A stretch of DNA of 26,653 nt from Bacillota bacterium. GTDB lineage: Bacteria; Bacillota; Clostridia; Oscillospirales; Acutalibacteraceae. Positions 13,717 to 22,381 of this stretch are shown one piece after another (within the stretch, counting starts at the first letter, position 1; every line of letters starts with the position of its first letter). The notes beneath the pieces were generated by a model, which saw nothing but the letters and a program-made list of their open reading frames with translations, searched no databases and was not told the DNA's origin. The position numbers and the translations under genes were made by a program. The stretch is from the NCBI GenBank assembly GCA_023417635.1, contig JAEZFF010000100.1, positions 1 to 26,653 of the forward strand. The letters are read 5' to 3'.

Positions 13717-14952
13717 CTATTTGTGCGGTTCTTCTTTTCGCTGCAGGCTGTCAAGGCCAAGGCTTTCGTTCAGCAAAGAGCCGGTGGTAACGGAATGGCT
13801 GCCATATTTTTCGCGGATTCCGAAAAGTGCTGCCTCAAGATGTTCTTCCCGGTCATGCTGCGGGCGCGCGGCGGAAGCAAACAGGCACAGCTGCTCTTCC
13901 GGTGCGTCTTCCGGAACAAGGCTGGTGCCGGAAACGGCAAGCATACGAACCGGTGCGCTGAAATTCCAGCAGGAGCGCACAAGCTCCATGGCTGCGGCGC
14001 TTAGCTCCCGCGCAAGGTGCGTGGGAGTCTGCAGCGTTTTCTGGCGTGTGATGGTCTTGAGGCTTGGGTCTTTAATGCCAATCTGTATGACCCAGCATTT
14101 TACGCTCTGGCGGCGCATACGCGCCGCCACGCTTTCGCAAATGGCGGAAATTCCCCGGTGAATGTCTGCTTCGCCCACCAGGTCACGGCGGAACGTAACA
14201 CTGTTGCCAACGCTTTTGACTTCCCGTGTGTCGCCGAAGCTGTGTACGGGGGCAGTATCAAGGCCATTGGCATAGTCCCAGAGCATGGCGCCTGCCTTGC
14301 CAAGGCGTTTTTCCAGAAAATCGCGGCGGGTTCCGGCAAGTTCCCCAATGGTATGAATCCCAAATTTGGAAAGGGCCTGCGCCATATGACGGCCGCAAAA
14401 CAGCATGGAGTCTGCGGGAAGAGGGAAAAGAATCTCGCGAAAGTTTTTGCGGCTGATTACGGTTGTGGCATCTGGCTTTTTGTAGTCGCTGCCAAGTTTC
14501 GCAAAAATCTTATTAAAAGAAACGCCCACTGAAACGGTTATCCCTGTTTCCCGGCGAATCACAGCGCGAAGTTCATCTGCAATCGTCTTTCCATCGCCGA
14601 AAAGTGCCTGACTGCCTGTAACATCGAGCCAGCTTTCATCAATGCTGAACGGTTCTACCAGATCGGTATAGCGCCGGTAGATTTCGTTTATCTGTTGCGA
14701 AAACTTTTTATACTCCGAAAAATGAGTGTCCACGAGCACAAGCTCTGGGCACTTTCTTTTTGCCTGCCAGATGGTTTCCGCTGTGCGGATGCCAAGCTTT
14801 TTGGCAGGCTCATTTTTTGCAAGGATAATGCCGTGGCGGCTGGCCGGATCGCCGCAGACGGCCATGGGTACATTCTTTAGCTCCGGCCGGGAAACACATT
14901 CCACCGAAGCAAAAAATGAGTTACAGTCACAGTGAAGAATTGTTCTGTCCAA
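13717..14952 (-). CDS. dinB: DNA polymerase IV (Y-family)
   Basis: The 411-residue translesion polymerase has the Y-family catalytic acids: D9 in ILHCDCNSFFASVE, and D105/E106 in PFSIDESWLDVT. SVGVSFNKIFAKLGSDYKKPDA is the conserved finger/palm segment, and a C-terminal little-finger domain is present. QLCLF at 354-358 matches the beta-clamp binding motif QLxLF. It copies damaged templates with low fidelity. The start is TTG (complement of 14950-14952); it puts the catalytic motif at the usual distance from the N terminus and follows a GGTGGTGA stretch. No LexA-type box was recognised upstream. Confidence 0.92.
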   Translation of the reverse strand: MDRTILHCDCNSFFASVECVSRPELKNVPMAVCGDPASRHGIILAKNEPAKKLGIRTAETIWQAKRKCPELVLVDTHFSEYKKFSQQINEIYRRYTDLVEPFSIDESWLDVTGSQALFGDGKTIADELRAVIRRETGITVSVGVSFNKIFAKLGSDYKKPDATTVISRKNFREILFPLPADSMLFCGRHMAQALSKFGIHTIGELAGTRRDFLEKRLGKAGAMLWDYANGLDTAPVHSFGDTREVKSVGNSVTFRRDLVGEADIHRGISAICESVAARMRRQSVKCWVIQIGIKDPSLKTITRQKTLQTPTHLARELSAAAMELVRSCWNFSAPVRMLAVSGTSLVPEDAPEEQLCLFASAARPQHDREEHLEAALFGIREKYGSHSVTTGSLLNESLGLDSLQRKEEPHK

Positions 14953-15069
14953 CCGAAGTCACCACCCAAAGCAATCTAAGACAGATGTCAGCTTCTATTT
15001 TACCACATCGCTTATCTTTGAGAAAGCCTTAACCGAAAGGCGGCATCGGCAGGCTCTAATGCCTTTTAA

Positions 15070-15116
15070 AATAAAAATACCGCCGAACCGCTAACGAAAA
15101 ATCCGCGGTCCGCCGG
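15070..15116 (-). terminator. Terminator of the phosphate permease gene
   Basis: On the minus strand a 12-bp stem with two mismatches (15105-15116 with 15080-15091) is followed by TATTTTTATTTT (15079-15068). It lies just downstream of the PiT gene stop. Confidence 0.65.
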
Positions 15117-15132
15117 AACAAAAAAATTTATA

Positions 15133-16128
15133 TTAATGAATGAAAAGACGGAACAGCGAAGCAAATCCCATGCCGAGAAGAATGGTAACCGGAAAAGTAA
15201 CAAACCACGCAATGACAATGCTTTTTGCGGTAGACCAGTTGACTGCTGAGAAACGCTTTGCGGAACCAACACCCATGATGGAAGAGGAAATTACGTGCGT
15301 CGTGCTTACCGGCGCTCCCATTGCCGTCATAATCTGTATTACGGCGGCAGCCGAGGTTTCGGCGGCGAAGCCTTCCACAGGCTGTAGTTTTATCATGTTC
15401 ATACCGACGGTCTTAATAATACGCCAGCCGCCCATCGAGGTTCCAAAGGCCATTGCCAAGGCACACACAAGCTTGACCCAAATCGGAATCCCATCGTGCA
15501 CGCCAAGCTGGTGTGCGCTCACAAGCGCCATGGTTATAACGCCCATCGTTTTCTGGGCATCATTGCAGCCATGGGAATAAGCCATCAAGGCAGACGAGAA
15601 AATTTGCAGCTTTGAAAAACATTTGTTCACGAAGCGCTGTTTTGCGTTCCGCAGGATATGATACAGAAGCTTCATCACAAGAAAGCCGATTCCGAAGCCG
15701 ATAAGCGGCGACGAAAACAGTGGAATAATGACCTTGTCCAAAATATTCTGCCAGTTTACAACTTTCAGGTCGCCAAAAACCAGAATGGAAGCGCCGACGA
15801 GGCTGCCGATTAATGCATGGGAAGAACTGCTTGGAAGGGCAATCATCCAGGTAAGCAGATTCCATACAATGGCACCGCAAAGTGCCGCGGCAATTACATA
15901 CGGCGGCAGGACTTTGTTTACAATACCGGATGCAATGGTTTCAGCCACCTTGGCGCTGACGAGCGCACCGATAAAGTTCAGCGAGGCCGACATAATTGTG
16001 GCGGCCTTTGGTGTAAGAACCCGTGTGGAAACGGCTGTAGCAATCGAATTTGCGGTGTCGTGGAATCCGTTGATAAAGTCAAAAATAACGGAAAGTACAA
16101 TAACGGTTATAAGCAGAGCCATAGACAT
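15133..16128 (-). CDS. Inorganic phosphate transporter, PiT family
   Basis: The 331-residue membrane protein carries both inverted PiT signatures: DFINGFHDTANSIATAVSTR near the N terminus and AYSHGCNDAQKTMGVIT in the middle. A Ser-rich ALPSSSSHALIGSLVGA segment and its second-half counterpart APVSTTHVISSSIMGVG are also present. About ten membrane segments are visible. It should import inorganic phosphate, or metal phosphate, by cation symport. Many Firmicutes place a DUF47 regulator gene beside this permease; none is here. The ATG is at 16126-16128, with AAAGGA about 13 nt upstream, which is a loose spacing. Confidence 0.9.
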   Translation of the reverse strand: MSMALLITVIVLSVIFDFINGFHDTANSIATAVSTRVLTPKAATIMSASLNFIGALVSAKVAETIASGIVNKVLPPYVIAAALCGAIVWNLLTWMIALPSSSSHALIGSLVGASILVFGDLKVVNWQNILDKVIIPLFSSPLIGFGIGFLVMKLLYHILRNAKQRFVNKCFSKLQIFSSALMAYSHGCNDAQKTMGVITMALVSAHQLGVHDGIPIWVKLVCALAMAFGTSMGGWRIIKTVGMNMIKLQPVEGFAAETSAAAVIQIMTAMGAPVSTTHVISSSIMGVGSAKRFSAVNWSTAKSIVIAWFVTFPVTILLGMGFASLFRLFIH

Positions 16129-16230
16129 AATTTGGCGACGATCCTTTCTGAGTTTAAAGATTGGACCCGTAAAACTTCACGCCCGAATGAAAAATGACTG
16201 GCAAACTGTGTATAATAAAGAAAAAGAAAC

Positions 16231-16245
16231 CGTAAACATTTTACG
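16231..16245 (-). promoter_or_regulatory. Inverted repeat in the PiT upstream region
   Basis: CGTAAA and TTTACG flank CAT. On the minus strand it overlaps a possible promoter (TTTACG, 16 nt, then TATACA). It may be a regulator site; no regulator can be named. Confidence 0.35.
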
Positions 16246-16382
16246 TCAAATTAACACAACCATATCCAAGTATATTGTTTTTACGTCTTTCTGTCAATGA
16301 GGAAGCAGAAATTCGCCCGCGGTAATTTTTTGACGGAAAAGAAAATTATGGAAGCAAAAATCGCCGGAAAGGAACGAATGCC

Positions 16383-17816
16383 GTGAAATCCAAAGATGTG
16401 AAAACGCCGCGCGGCCGTTGGGGTGTGCTGACCGTTGCTGCAGCCGCTACATTCATGTCTGCACTTGACGGCAGCATCGTGAGCGTCGCCTTGCCAAAAA
16501 TGGCGGGGGACTTGCAGATTGGCACGGCTGCTGTCACTTGGATTGTCAGTTTATACCTGATTGTCGTTTCCGTTTTTACGCTTCTGTTTGGCAGGCTGGG
16601 CGACTTAAAAGGGCAAAACCGGGTCTTTCGCTTTGGACTGCTGGTTTTTACCGGCGGTTCGCTGCTTTGCGGTATGATGCGCACTTTTGTGCTCTTGGCT
16701 GCGGCCAGGTCGCTTCAGGCTGTTGGCGCAAGCGCGATTATGGCGAACAGCCAGGGTATTATCACACGCACCTTCCCGTCGGAGGAACGCGGCCGTGCGC
16801 TTGGTATTAACGGTTCTTCGGTTGCGCTTGGCATGCTTGCGGGGCCGGCGCTTGGGGGACTAATTCTTTCGGTTGCAGAGTGGAAGTACCTGTTTTGGAT
16901 TAATGTACCTATTGGTATTTGCGTGTACTTTGCCAGCCTTCATTTTTCGGGCGCGGCGGATACCCCAAAGGATGAAAAGCTTGATTTGCGGGGATTCTTC
17001 CTTTTTGCGCTTGCCGCGGTTCCGTTCTTTGCCGCGCTGGAGCTTGGACCGGGCGTAGGCTGGGAAAGCCCTGGCATCATTGCAGGCTTCGCTGTTTCCG
17101 TTGTATTTGCCATTCGGTTCTGCAGGGCGGAGCGTCAAAGCAAATATCCGCTGCTCGATTTTCAAATTTTTCACAATCGGTGGTTTACCGCCAGCATTTT
17201 CTGTGCTTTTACCTCATTTGTGGCAGTTGCCAGTTCCAACATCATTCTGCCTTTTTATTTGCAGAACGTTCGAGCCATGGGGCCAGCCGAAGCCGGAATG
17301 TACCTTACCATTTACCCGCTGGTGCTTGCCGCTTCCGCACCGGTCAGCGGAAGCCTTTCCGACCGGCTTGGGCCCGGCGTGCTAACCTTTGCAGGACTGG
17401 TGCTTACGGCGGCCGGCCTTCTGCTGATGGCAGGCTTAGGGGAAAAGACTTCCCGCCCGGTGCTGGGGCTGTTTATTGGAGTTATGTCGCTTGGAAACGG
17501 GCTGTTCCAGGCACCGAACAATTCCCTTGTGATGTCGATGCTTCCGCATGAAAAGCTGGGCGTGGGCGGCAGCGTGAATTCCCTGGTGCGGAATATGGGC
17601 ATGGCGGTTGGAACGGCGCTTTCCACCGCAGTACTTTACGGTGTTATGAGCGCGAGCCTTGGCAGGCGTGTTACGGGGTTTGTTTCCGGCAGAAGCGATG
17701 TGTTCCTTGCTGGGATGCGCGCGGCTTACGGTATGGCTGCATCTATTTGTGCGGCGGGCGCGGCTGTTACGGCAGTGCGGCTTTTCCACGAAAGAAGGGG
17801 GAAAAAAGATGGGTGA
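16383..17816 (+). CDS. MFS drug exporter, DHA2 (14-TMS) family
   Basis: The 477-residue membrane protein has the DHA2/EmrB-QacA pattern. The first helix carries FMSALDGSIVSVALPKM (motif D1), followed by a loop 2-3 segment FGRLGDLKGQNRV (motif A) and the antiporter motif C region ALGMLAGPALGGLI. About 14 membrane segments are visible. It likely expels cationic or amphipathic toxic compounds by proton antiport. The GTG at 16383 follows AAAGGA at a spacing of about 9 nt; no in-frame ATG fits. The last 8 nt overlap the GIY-YIG gene. Confidence 0.88.
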   Translation: MKSKDVKTPRGRWGVLTVAAAATFMSALDGSIVSVALPKMAGDLQIGTAAVTWIVSLYLIVVSVFTLLFGRLGDLKGQNRVFRFGLLVFTGGSLLCGMMRTFVLLAAARSLQAVGASAIMANSQGIITRTFPSEERGRALGINGSSVALGMLAGPALGGLILSVAEWKYLFWINVPIGICVYFASLHFSGAADTPKDEKLDLRGFFLFALAAVPFFAALELGPGVGWESPGIIAGFAVSVVFAIRFCRAERQSKYPLLDFQIFHNRWFTASIFCAFTSFVAVASSNIILPFYLQNVRAMGPAEAGMYLTIYPLVLAASAPVSGSLSDRLGPGVLTFAGLVLTAAGLLLMAGLGEKTSRPVLGLFIGVMSLGNGLFQAPNNSLVMSMLPHEKLGVGGSVNSLVRNMGMAVGTALSTAVLYGVMSASLGRRVTGFVSGRSDVFLAGMRAAYGMAASICAAGAAVTAVRLFHERRGKKDG

Positions 17817-18099
17817 AAAGGAAGAAAAATCGGCAAAGCCTTGGTTTGTCTATATCCTGCGCTGTGCAGACGGGACGCTTTACACTGGGATTACCGATGA
17901 TGTAGAACGCCGCACAGCGGTACATAACGCCGGGCGCGGAGCGAAATACACCCGCAGCCGCAGGCCGGTAAAGGCGGTTTATAGGGAAACCTGCGCAGAA
18001 AAATCCGCCGCGCTCCGCAGGGAGGCGGCGGTCAAAAAGCTGAGCCGCGCCAAAAAGCTGGCGCTGATTGCTTCTGCTCAGTGTACAAACGGGTTGTAA
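17809..18099 (+). CDS. GIY-YIG nuclease-domain protein (YhbQ-like)
   Basis: The 96-residue protein is a stand-alone GIY-YIG domain: FVYILRCADGTLYTGIT supplies the VYI/YTG pair, ERRTAVHN the Arg-containing helix, and REAAVKKL the catalytic Glu. Such small UvrC-N-terminal-like proteins are thought to act on DNA, with limited evidence for a precise substrate. The ATG at 17809 lies 8 nt inside the MFS gene, with AAGGGGG about 7 nt upstream, so translation is coupled. The last 22 nt overlap the end of the convergent EcfT gene. Confidence 0.85.
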   Translation: MGEKEEKSAKPWFVYILRCADGTLYTGITDDVERRTAVHNAGRGAKYTRSRRPVKAVYRETCAEKSAALRREAAVKKLSRAKKLALIASAQCTNGL

Positions 18100-18914
18100 A
18101 ATCGGGAACCGTGGGCGAAAGTAATGATTAGGGCGCCGGTGCAGAAAACAACGGTGAAAATAAGCGAAATGCAGTCGGCTTTCGTTATGGGCCGGCCCAT
18201 GTACCAGGTGCGCTTTTTATGCTTGCCAAAGCCGCGCAGTTCCATTGCACTGGAAACGACGTTAATGCGTTCCATGCTGGAAAGAATCAGTGGCAGCAGG
18301 ATAGCGGCGCAGCTGCGAATGCGGTTGCCAAGCTTCGCCTTTCGGCTCATTTCGATTCCGCGGGCTTCCTGCGCGTTTTTGATCTTTGTGTAGTCATCCT
18401 GCACATCCGGTATGTAGCGCAGGGCGATGGCGATGGCATAGCTGACTTTGTAGCTTATGCCAATGCGGTTCATCGAGGCCGCAAATTCGCTTGGGTTCGT
18501 CGTTACGAGGAAGAGGAATACCGCCGGAACAATGGTGAGGTATTTCAGCAGAATGTTCAGTTCATAAAAAAGCTGCTCTGCGGTAATGTCATAGCCGGGG
18601 AGAAAATGGCACACAAAGGTCCAGGTGCCATAGATTTTCGAACCCTCATAGGGGGAAAAGACAAAAACGGCAATCAGGTTGACGCACAGGAAGAAAAGAA
18701 TGAATTTAAAAACGGCACTGATCTGCCGCCACTCCGTTTTGGAAATACGGAATAAAATCATGCTGACAACCAGCATGACGGCAAGGATGCGGGTGTCGTA
18801 AGTCAGCATACTGGTAACGGACCAGAGAAGAAAGAAAATCAGCTTCGTTACGCCGCACAGGCTGTGAAGCCAGGTGTTTTTCTCCTCGTAAGAAATCATG
18901 TGCGTTTTCTTCAT
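18078..18914 (-). CDS. ecfT: ECF transporter T component (EcfT)
   Basis: The 278-residue membrane protein is the energy-coupling transmembrane component of an ECF importer. The two cytoplasmic coupling motifs that contact the ATPases are visible as NAQEARGIE and AMELRGFG. About five to six hydrophobic segments are present. Its ATG overlaps the stop of the ATPase gene by 4 nt, so the two are translationally coupled. Together with the ATPase and the S protein it forms a complete dedicated transporter. Its 3' end overlaps the convergent GIY-YIG gene by 22 nt, with no terminator between them. Confidence 0.88.
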   Translation of the reverse strand: MKKTHMISYEEKNTWLHSLCGVTKLIFFLLWSVTSMLTYDTRILAVMLVVSMILFRISKTEWRQISAVFKFILFFLCVNLIAVFVFSPYEGSKIYGTWTFVCHFLPGYDITAEQLFYELNILLKYLTIVPAVFLFLVTTNPSEFAASMNRIGISYKVSYAIAIALRYIPDVQDDYTKIKNAQEARGIEMSRKAKLGNRIRSCAAILLPLILSSMERINVVSSAMELRGFGKHKKRTWYMGRPITKADCISLIFTVVFCTGALIITFAHGSRFYNPFVH

Positions 18915-20644
18915 GGTTTAGCCTCCGTGATTTCCGCCTGCTCGGCACGCTTCCGACGGTCGCAGAGGATAAAACGTTCTGCAAAGCCGGAAACGTCGTC
19001 AATGCCGCACCGTTGGGCAAGGTCGTAAAGGCTGGTGCGCTTCAGGTATGCTTTTTCGGCGGTTTCAGTGCTGGTGAGCACTTTTGCAGGGGATTCGTCT
19101 GCGAGAAGGCAGCCCTGCGAAAGCACCAGTGCCCGGTCAGTGTATTCCAGCATCAGGTGCATATCATGTGTTATCATCAGAATCGTAATGCCGTTTTCGC
19201 GGTTCAGGCGGCGGATAAATTCCATGATTTCTGTGTAATGCCGGTAATCCTGCCCAGCCGTCGGTTCGTCGAGAATTAAAATTTCGGGGTTTAGCACCAG
19301 GATGGCGGCAATGGTGACACGCTTTTTCTGCCCGAAACTCAGGGCGGAAACCGGCCAGTTGCGCATGGGGTATAAGCCGCAGATGCGCAGAGAATTGCAA
19401 ACACGCTCTTTTACTTCTTCTTCCGGAAGGCCGCGTGTGCGCAGGCCAAGTGCGACCTCGTCAAAAATCATAGGCTTTGAAATCATCTGGTTGGGGTTCT
19501 GCATCACAAGGCCGATGCGGTCGCCGCGCTCTTTTATGGAAAGCGGGGAGATGTCGTTTCCGTCCAGCCGTATGGAACCGGAATCTGGATGGAGGAACCC
19601 GCAGATAAGGCTGGAAAGCGTGGATTTTCCAGCACCGTTTTGCCCCACAAGGCTAACCATCTCGCCGCGGTGCAGCGTAAAGCTTATGCCCTTTAGCACC
19701 GGTTCGCCGGGCGTGTAACTGTAAGAGAGGTCTTGCACTTCCAAAGTCGGTTTTTCTTTGGGTGCAGGTTCCGGTAAATTTACGGAAGTAAACCAATCCT
19801 GCACTTTTTTCCGGTAAAGAGTGAGATCCATTGTTTCAATATGCTGTGGGTGTGACTCTTCCGTTATGGTGCAGCCAGCGTATTTCAGCGCGCTCAGGTA
19901 AAGCGGTTCACGGATTCCCTGCTGCTCAAGGACGCTGCCCGCGAGCAGGCGGTCCGGTGCTGTGTCGGAAACAATGCGTCCGTCACCAATAACGATGATA
20001 CGGTCTACGTCGCGCCACAAAACGTCTTCCAGCCGGTGCTCAATAATCAGAACGGTTTTGCCGCGTTCCCGGTGGATGGTGTCAATCAGCTCAATGGTGC
20101 GTTTCCCGGTTGCCGGGTCCAGATTGGCGAGGGGCTCGTCAAAAAGCAGAACATCCACGTCGCTGACAAGAACATCAGCCATAGAAACACGCTGCTTCTG
20201 CCCACCGGAAAGTGCGGATGGCGCATGGTGCAGAAATGGCAGAAGATCCACTGCTTCTGCGGCGCGGTTCACACGGCGGAACATCTCTTCCTGCGCCACG
20301 CAGTCATTTTCTAACGCAAAAGAAATATCTTCCGCCACCGTAAGGCCGAGGAACTGGCCGTCGGTATCCTGCAGAACGGTGCCTACGGTTTTGGAAAGCC
20401 CAAAAATCCCCTGCTTGTCCGCGGGGCGGCCGTTAACAAGACATTCCCCAGTGTTTGTCCCAGAAAAAGAGCAGGGTACAAGCCCGTTAATGCAGTTTGC
20501 AAGCGTGGATTTTCCGGAGCCGGAAGGCCCCAGTATCAGGACTTTTTCGCCCGGATTAATGCGGAGATTAATGTCGTGGAGAGTTGGTTCAGCCTGTGTG
20601 CGGTATTTAAATGTAAAGTTCTTAAACTCTATAATTGGTTCCAT
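18911..20644 (-). CDS. ECF transporter fused double ATPase (EcfA1-A2 type)
   Basis: The 577-residue protein is two ABC ATPase domains in one chain. Domain 1 has Walker A GPSGSGKST (39-47), signature LSGGQ (145-149), Walker B VLLFDE (166-171) and switch His in IEHR. Domain 2 has Walker A GQNGAGKS (334-341), signature LSFGQ (435-439), Walker B ILILDE (455-460) and ITHD. A linker of about 60 residues joins them. It powers vitamin or cofactor import through EcfT and the S protein. The ATG at 20642-20644 follows AAAGGAT; the frame stays open upstream through the intergenic hairpin, which is rejected. Confidence 0.9.
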   Translation of the reverse strand: MEPIIEFKNFTFKYRTQAEPTLHDINLRINPGEKVLILGPSGSGKSTLANCINGLVPCSFSGTNTGECLVNGRPADKQGIFGLSKTVGTVLQDTDGQFLGLTVAEDISFALENDCVAQEEMFRRVNRAAEAVDLLPFLHHAPSALSGGQKQRVSMADVLVSDVDVLLFDEPLANLDPATGKRTIELIDTIHRERGKTVLIIEHRLEDVLWRDVDRIIVIGDGRIVSDTAPDRLLAGSVLEQQGIREPLYLSALKYAGCTITEESHPQHIETMDLTLYRKKVQDWFTSVNLPEPAPKEKPTLEVQDLSYSYTPGEPVLKGISFTLHRGEMVSLVGQNGAGKSTLSSLICGFLHPDSGSIRLDGNDISPLSIKERGDRIGLVMQNPNQMISKPMIFDEVALGLRTRGLPEEEVKERVCNSLRICGLYPMRNWPVSALSFGQKKRVTIAAILVLNPEILILDEPTAGQDYRHYTEIMEFIRRLNRENGITILMITHDMHLMLEYTDRALVLSQGCLLADESPAKVLTSTETAEKAYLKRTSLYDLAQRCGIDDVSGFAERFILCDRRKRAEQAEITEAKP

Positions 20645-20680
20645 AAATTCATCCTTTTTGGGGCGTAAACAAATACAAGA

Positions 20681-20708
20681 GGCGGCAGCCGGAAAGATGG
20701 CTGCCGCC
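20681..20708 (-). terminator. Strong hairpin between ECF S and ATPase genes (possible attenuating terminator)
   Basis: A perfect 10-bp stem, GGCGGCAGCC (20681-20690) with its complement (20699-20708), has an 8-nt loop. On the minus strand it is followed by TCTTGTATTTGTTT. A smaller GCCGG/CCGGC stem precedes it at 20713-20729. It may partly end transcripts after the S gene or protect their 3' end. Confidence 0.6.
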
Positions 20709-20731
20709 CTTGGCCGGAGCAAGACCGGCTG

Positions 20732-21289
20732 CTAGTCTTCCTTCTTCAGACTGGAGGACTTGCCCGCAATTTTGGTGTAGGCAACACAGATCAGCGTGCC
20801 GAGGACTGCCACAATGACAATGTTGCAGACGAATGCAACAAGACCCTGAGTAAAGACCTTGTTGGCAGGTTCGGAGTAAATGAGGATGTCCAAAACCGGT
20901 GCGAGCACCACCCATGCAACGAGGTTCGCAAGGATTTGGACTGCGTTGAACATAGCACCCTGCTTTTTCCCGAAACCGCCTTCCTGAACGGCAAATTTCT
21001 TTGCAAACAGGCCGACCGCAATTCCAAAAAGAGCATCGGGGAAAACCCAGCTCCACCAGACGCTTCCGTAAAAGAGCGCATCGCCCAGTGCATGGCCAAG
21101 CAGGCCGATAATGCCGCCCGCAGCCGGGCCGAACACAGCGGCAAAGAACGCCAGCAGAGCGGCGCGCACCTGCAGTGAGGTGTTCGGGATGAACCCAATC
21201 GGAATCTGAACTTCCGTCAAGGCAACGAAAAGCGCGGTGCCAATTCCTGTCGCCACAACTTCCCGAATGCCGAATTTTGTTTTTCCCAT
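20732..21289 (-). CDS. ECF transporter S component, UPF0397 family
   Basis: The 185-residue membrane protein matches the UPF0397 group of ECF substrate-binding proteins: VVATGIGTALFVALTEVQIP at the N terminus, then PNTSLQVRAALLAFFAAVFGP, GHALGDALFYGSVWWSWVFP, with about five to six membrane segments. These are often labelled riboflavin-type, but the substrate is not firmly known. It captures the vitamin-like ligand and docks on EcfT. The ATG at 21287-21289 has GGAGG 7 nt upstream. It is first in the S-A-T operon; a hairpin separates it from the ATPase gene. Confidence 0.87.
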   Translation of the reverse strand: MGKTKFGIREVVATGIGTALFVALTEVQIPIGFIPNTSLQVRAALLAFFAAVFGPAAGGIIGLLGHALGDALFYGSVWWSWVFPDALFGIAVGLFAKKFAVQEGGFGKKQGAMFNAVQILANLVAWVVLAPVLDILIYSEPANKVFTQGLVAFVCNIVIVAVLGTLICVAYTKIAGKSSSLKKED

Positions 21290-21345
21290 TTTTCTTCCTC
21301 CATTCTCCCTTTTGCCTGATAATTTTCAGACAATCAACATTCAAT

Positions 21346-21373
21346 ATTATACCTGCTCTCTGTAAAAATGCAA
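21346..21373 (-). promoter_or_regulatory. Promoter of the ECF operon
   Basis: On the minus strand TTGCAT (21368-21373) and TATAAT (21346-21351) are 16 nt apart. The leader to the S gene is about 50 nt and contains only a small CTGA/TCAG hairpin; no vitamin riboswitch fits in it. Confidence 0.7.
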
Positions 21374-21449
21374 TACGCCGGGGGGCAGGAACCGTGGCTG
21401 TTATGAATCTTTTCGACAGGAGGCTGCAAAAAACTTTGGATGTTGGATT

Positions 21450-22142
21450 TTACTGCTTGTTGAAGCGGCGGCGAAGAAGAAGAAGGGCTTTTTTTTCTAT
21501 GCGCGAAACGTACGAGCGTGAAATTCCAAGTCGCTGTGCCACTTCACGCTGTGTAAGCGGCCTGCTTCCGTCCAGCCCATAGCGCAGGCGGATGATGGTG
21601 CGTTCCCTTGGTTCGAGCACCTCGTCTATGTATTTTCGCAGCTGCTCTGACTTAATTTTGCAGTCTATATTTTCCACAATGTCATCATCGGAAGCCATTG
21701 TGTCCATCAGCGTCAAGGCATTGCCATCCTTGTCTGTGTCGATTGGCTCATTCATGGAAATATCCTGCGCGCTTTTTCTCGCGGAACGAAAATACATGAG
21801 CACTTCATTTTCAATGCATCTGGCCGCATAGCTGGAAAGGCGGATTCCTTTGGAACTGTCGAAGGTGTTTACCGCCTTAATGAGGCCGATGGTTCCAATA
21901 GAAATAAGGTCATCTTGGTCGGAATACCCCGAATAGTACTTTTTTATGATGTGGGCAACAAGGCGAAGGTTATGTTCAATCAGCTTTGCTCGCGCGTCTG
22001 CATCTCCGCCGCGCATCCGCTCCAGGCATTCCCGCTCTTCTTTGGCGGAAAGAGGCCGTGGGAAGGAACCGGAGTCCGTAACGTGCAGGACCAGAAAAAT
22101 CAGGCCGGAAACGGCAGCACCCAGTAAAGCACTGAATAGCAT
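21450..22142 (-). CDS. sigK: Sporulation sigma factor K precursor
   Basis: The 230-residue sigma-70-family protein begins with a hydrophobic pro-sequence (MLFSALLGAAVSGLIFLVLH) ending just before PRPLSAKEE, as in pro-sigma-K. Region 2 (LIEHNLRLVAHIIKKY, DLISIGTIGLIKAVNTFD, SYAARCIENEVLMYFR) and region 4 (EPRERTIIRLRYGL, TQREVAQRLGISRSYVSRIEKKAL) are complete. It directs late gene expression in the mother cell of a sporulating cell and normally needs membrane-linked proteolysis for activation. The ATG at 22140-22142 is preferred over an upstream TTG because AGGGGA lies 9 nt before it and the pro-sequence then has the usual length. The gene is uninterrupted, with no skin-like element. Confidence 0.92.
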   Translation of the reverse strand: MLFSALLGAAVSGLIFLVLHVTDSGSFPRPLSAKEERECLERMRGGDADARAKLIEHNLRLVAHIIKKYYSGYSDQDDLISIGTIGLIKAVNTFDSSKGIRLSSYAARCIENEVLMYFRSARKSAQDISMNEPIDTDKDGNALTLMDTMASDDDIVENIDCKIKSEQLRKYIDEVLEPRERTIIRLRYGLDGSRPLTQREVAQRLGISRSYVSRIEKKALLLLRRRFNKQ

Positions 22143-22252
22143 GGCGATTACTCCCCTCGGCGTCAAATAACATCAGTATATGCGGGAGCGGAATTTCTGT
22201 TGCAAGTCCGGGCTGAATTCCTGAAATGCGTGTGACAGAGCAGGGCCTTTGC

Positions 22253-22281
22253 TTGCCTTTTTGGGCGAAAATCGTTACAAT
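22253..22281 (+). promoter_or_regulatory. Promoter of the DUF4230 gene
   Basis: TTGCCT (22253-22258) and TACAAT (22276-22281) are 17 nt apart, about 100 nt before the GTG start. Confidence 0.55.
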
Positions 22282-22381
22282 ATGGGGTAAAAGGCCGCAA
22301 ATCTGTATGCCAAGAGCAAAGCGGAGCCGAAGGGCTTGCGGTGCGTTTCAAAAATGTATCAAACCAAGCGGAGGTATTCGA

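Noticed and set aside
14953..15060. LexA box before dinB
   Set aside because: No sequence close to the Gram-positive CGAACnnnnGTTCG type was found.
21289..21340. Vitamin riboswitch before the ECF operon
   Set aside because: The leader is only about 50 nt with one short hairpin, too small for FMN, TPP or cobalamin riboswitches.
22143..22190. Sigma-E-like promoter before sigK
   Set aside because: CATATACT on the minus strand resembles a sigma-E -10 box, but no acceptable -35 element lies at the right distance.
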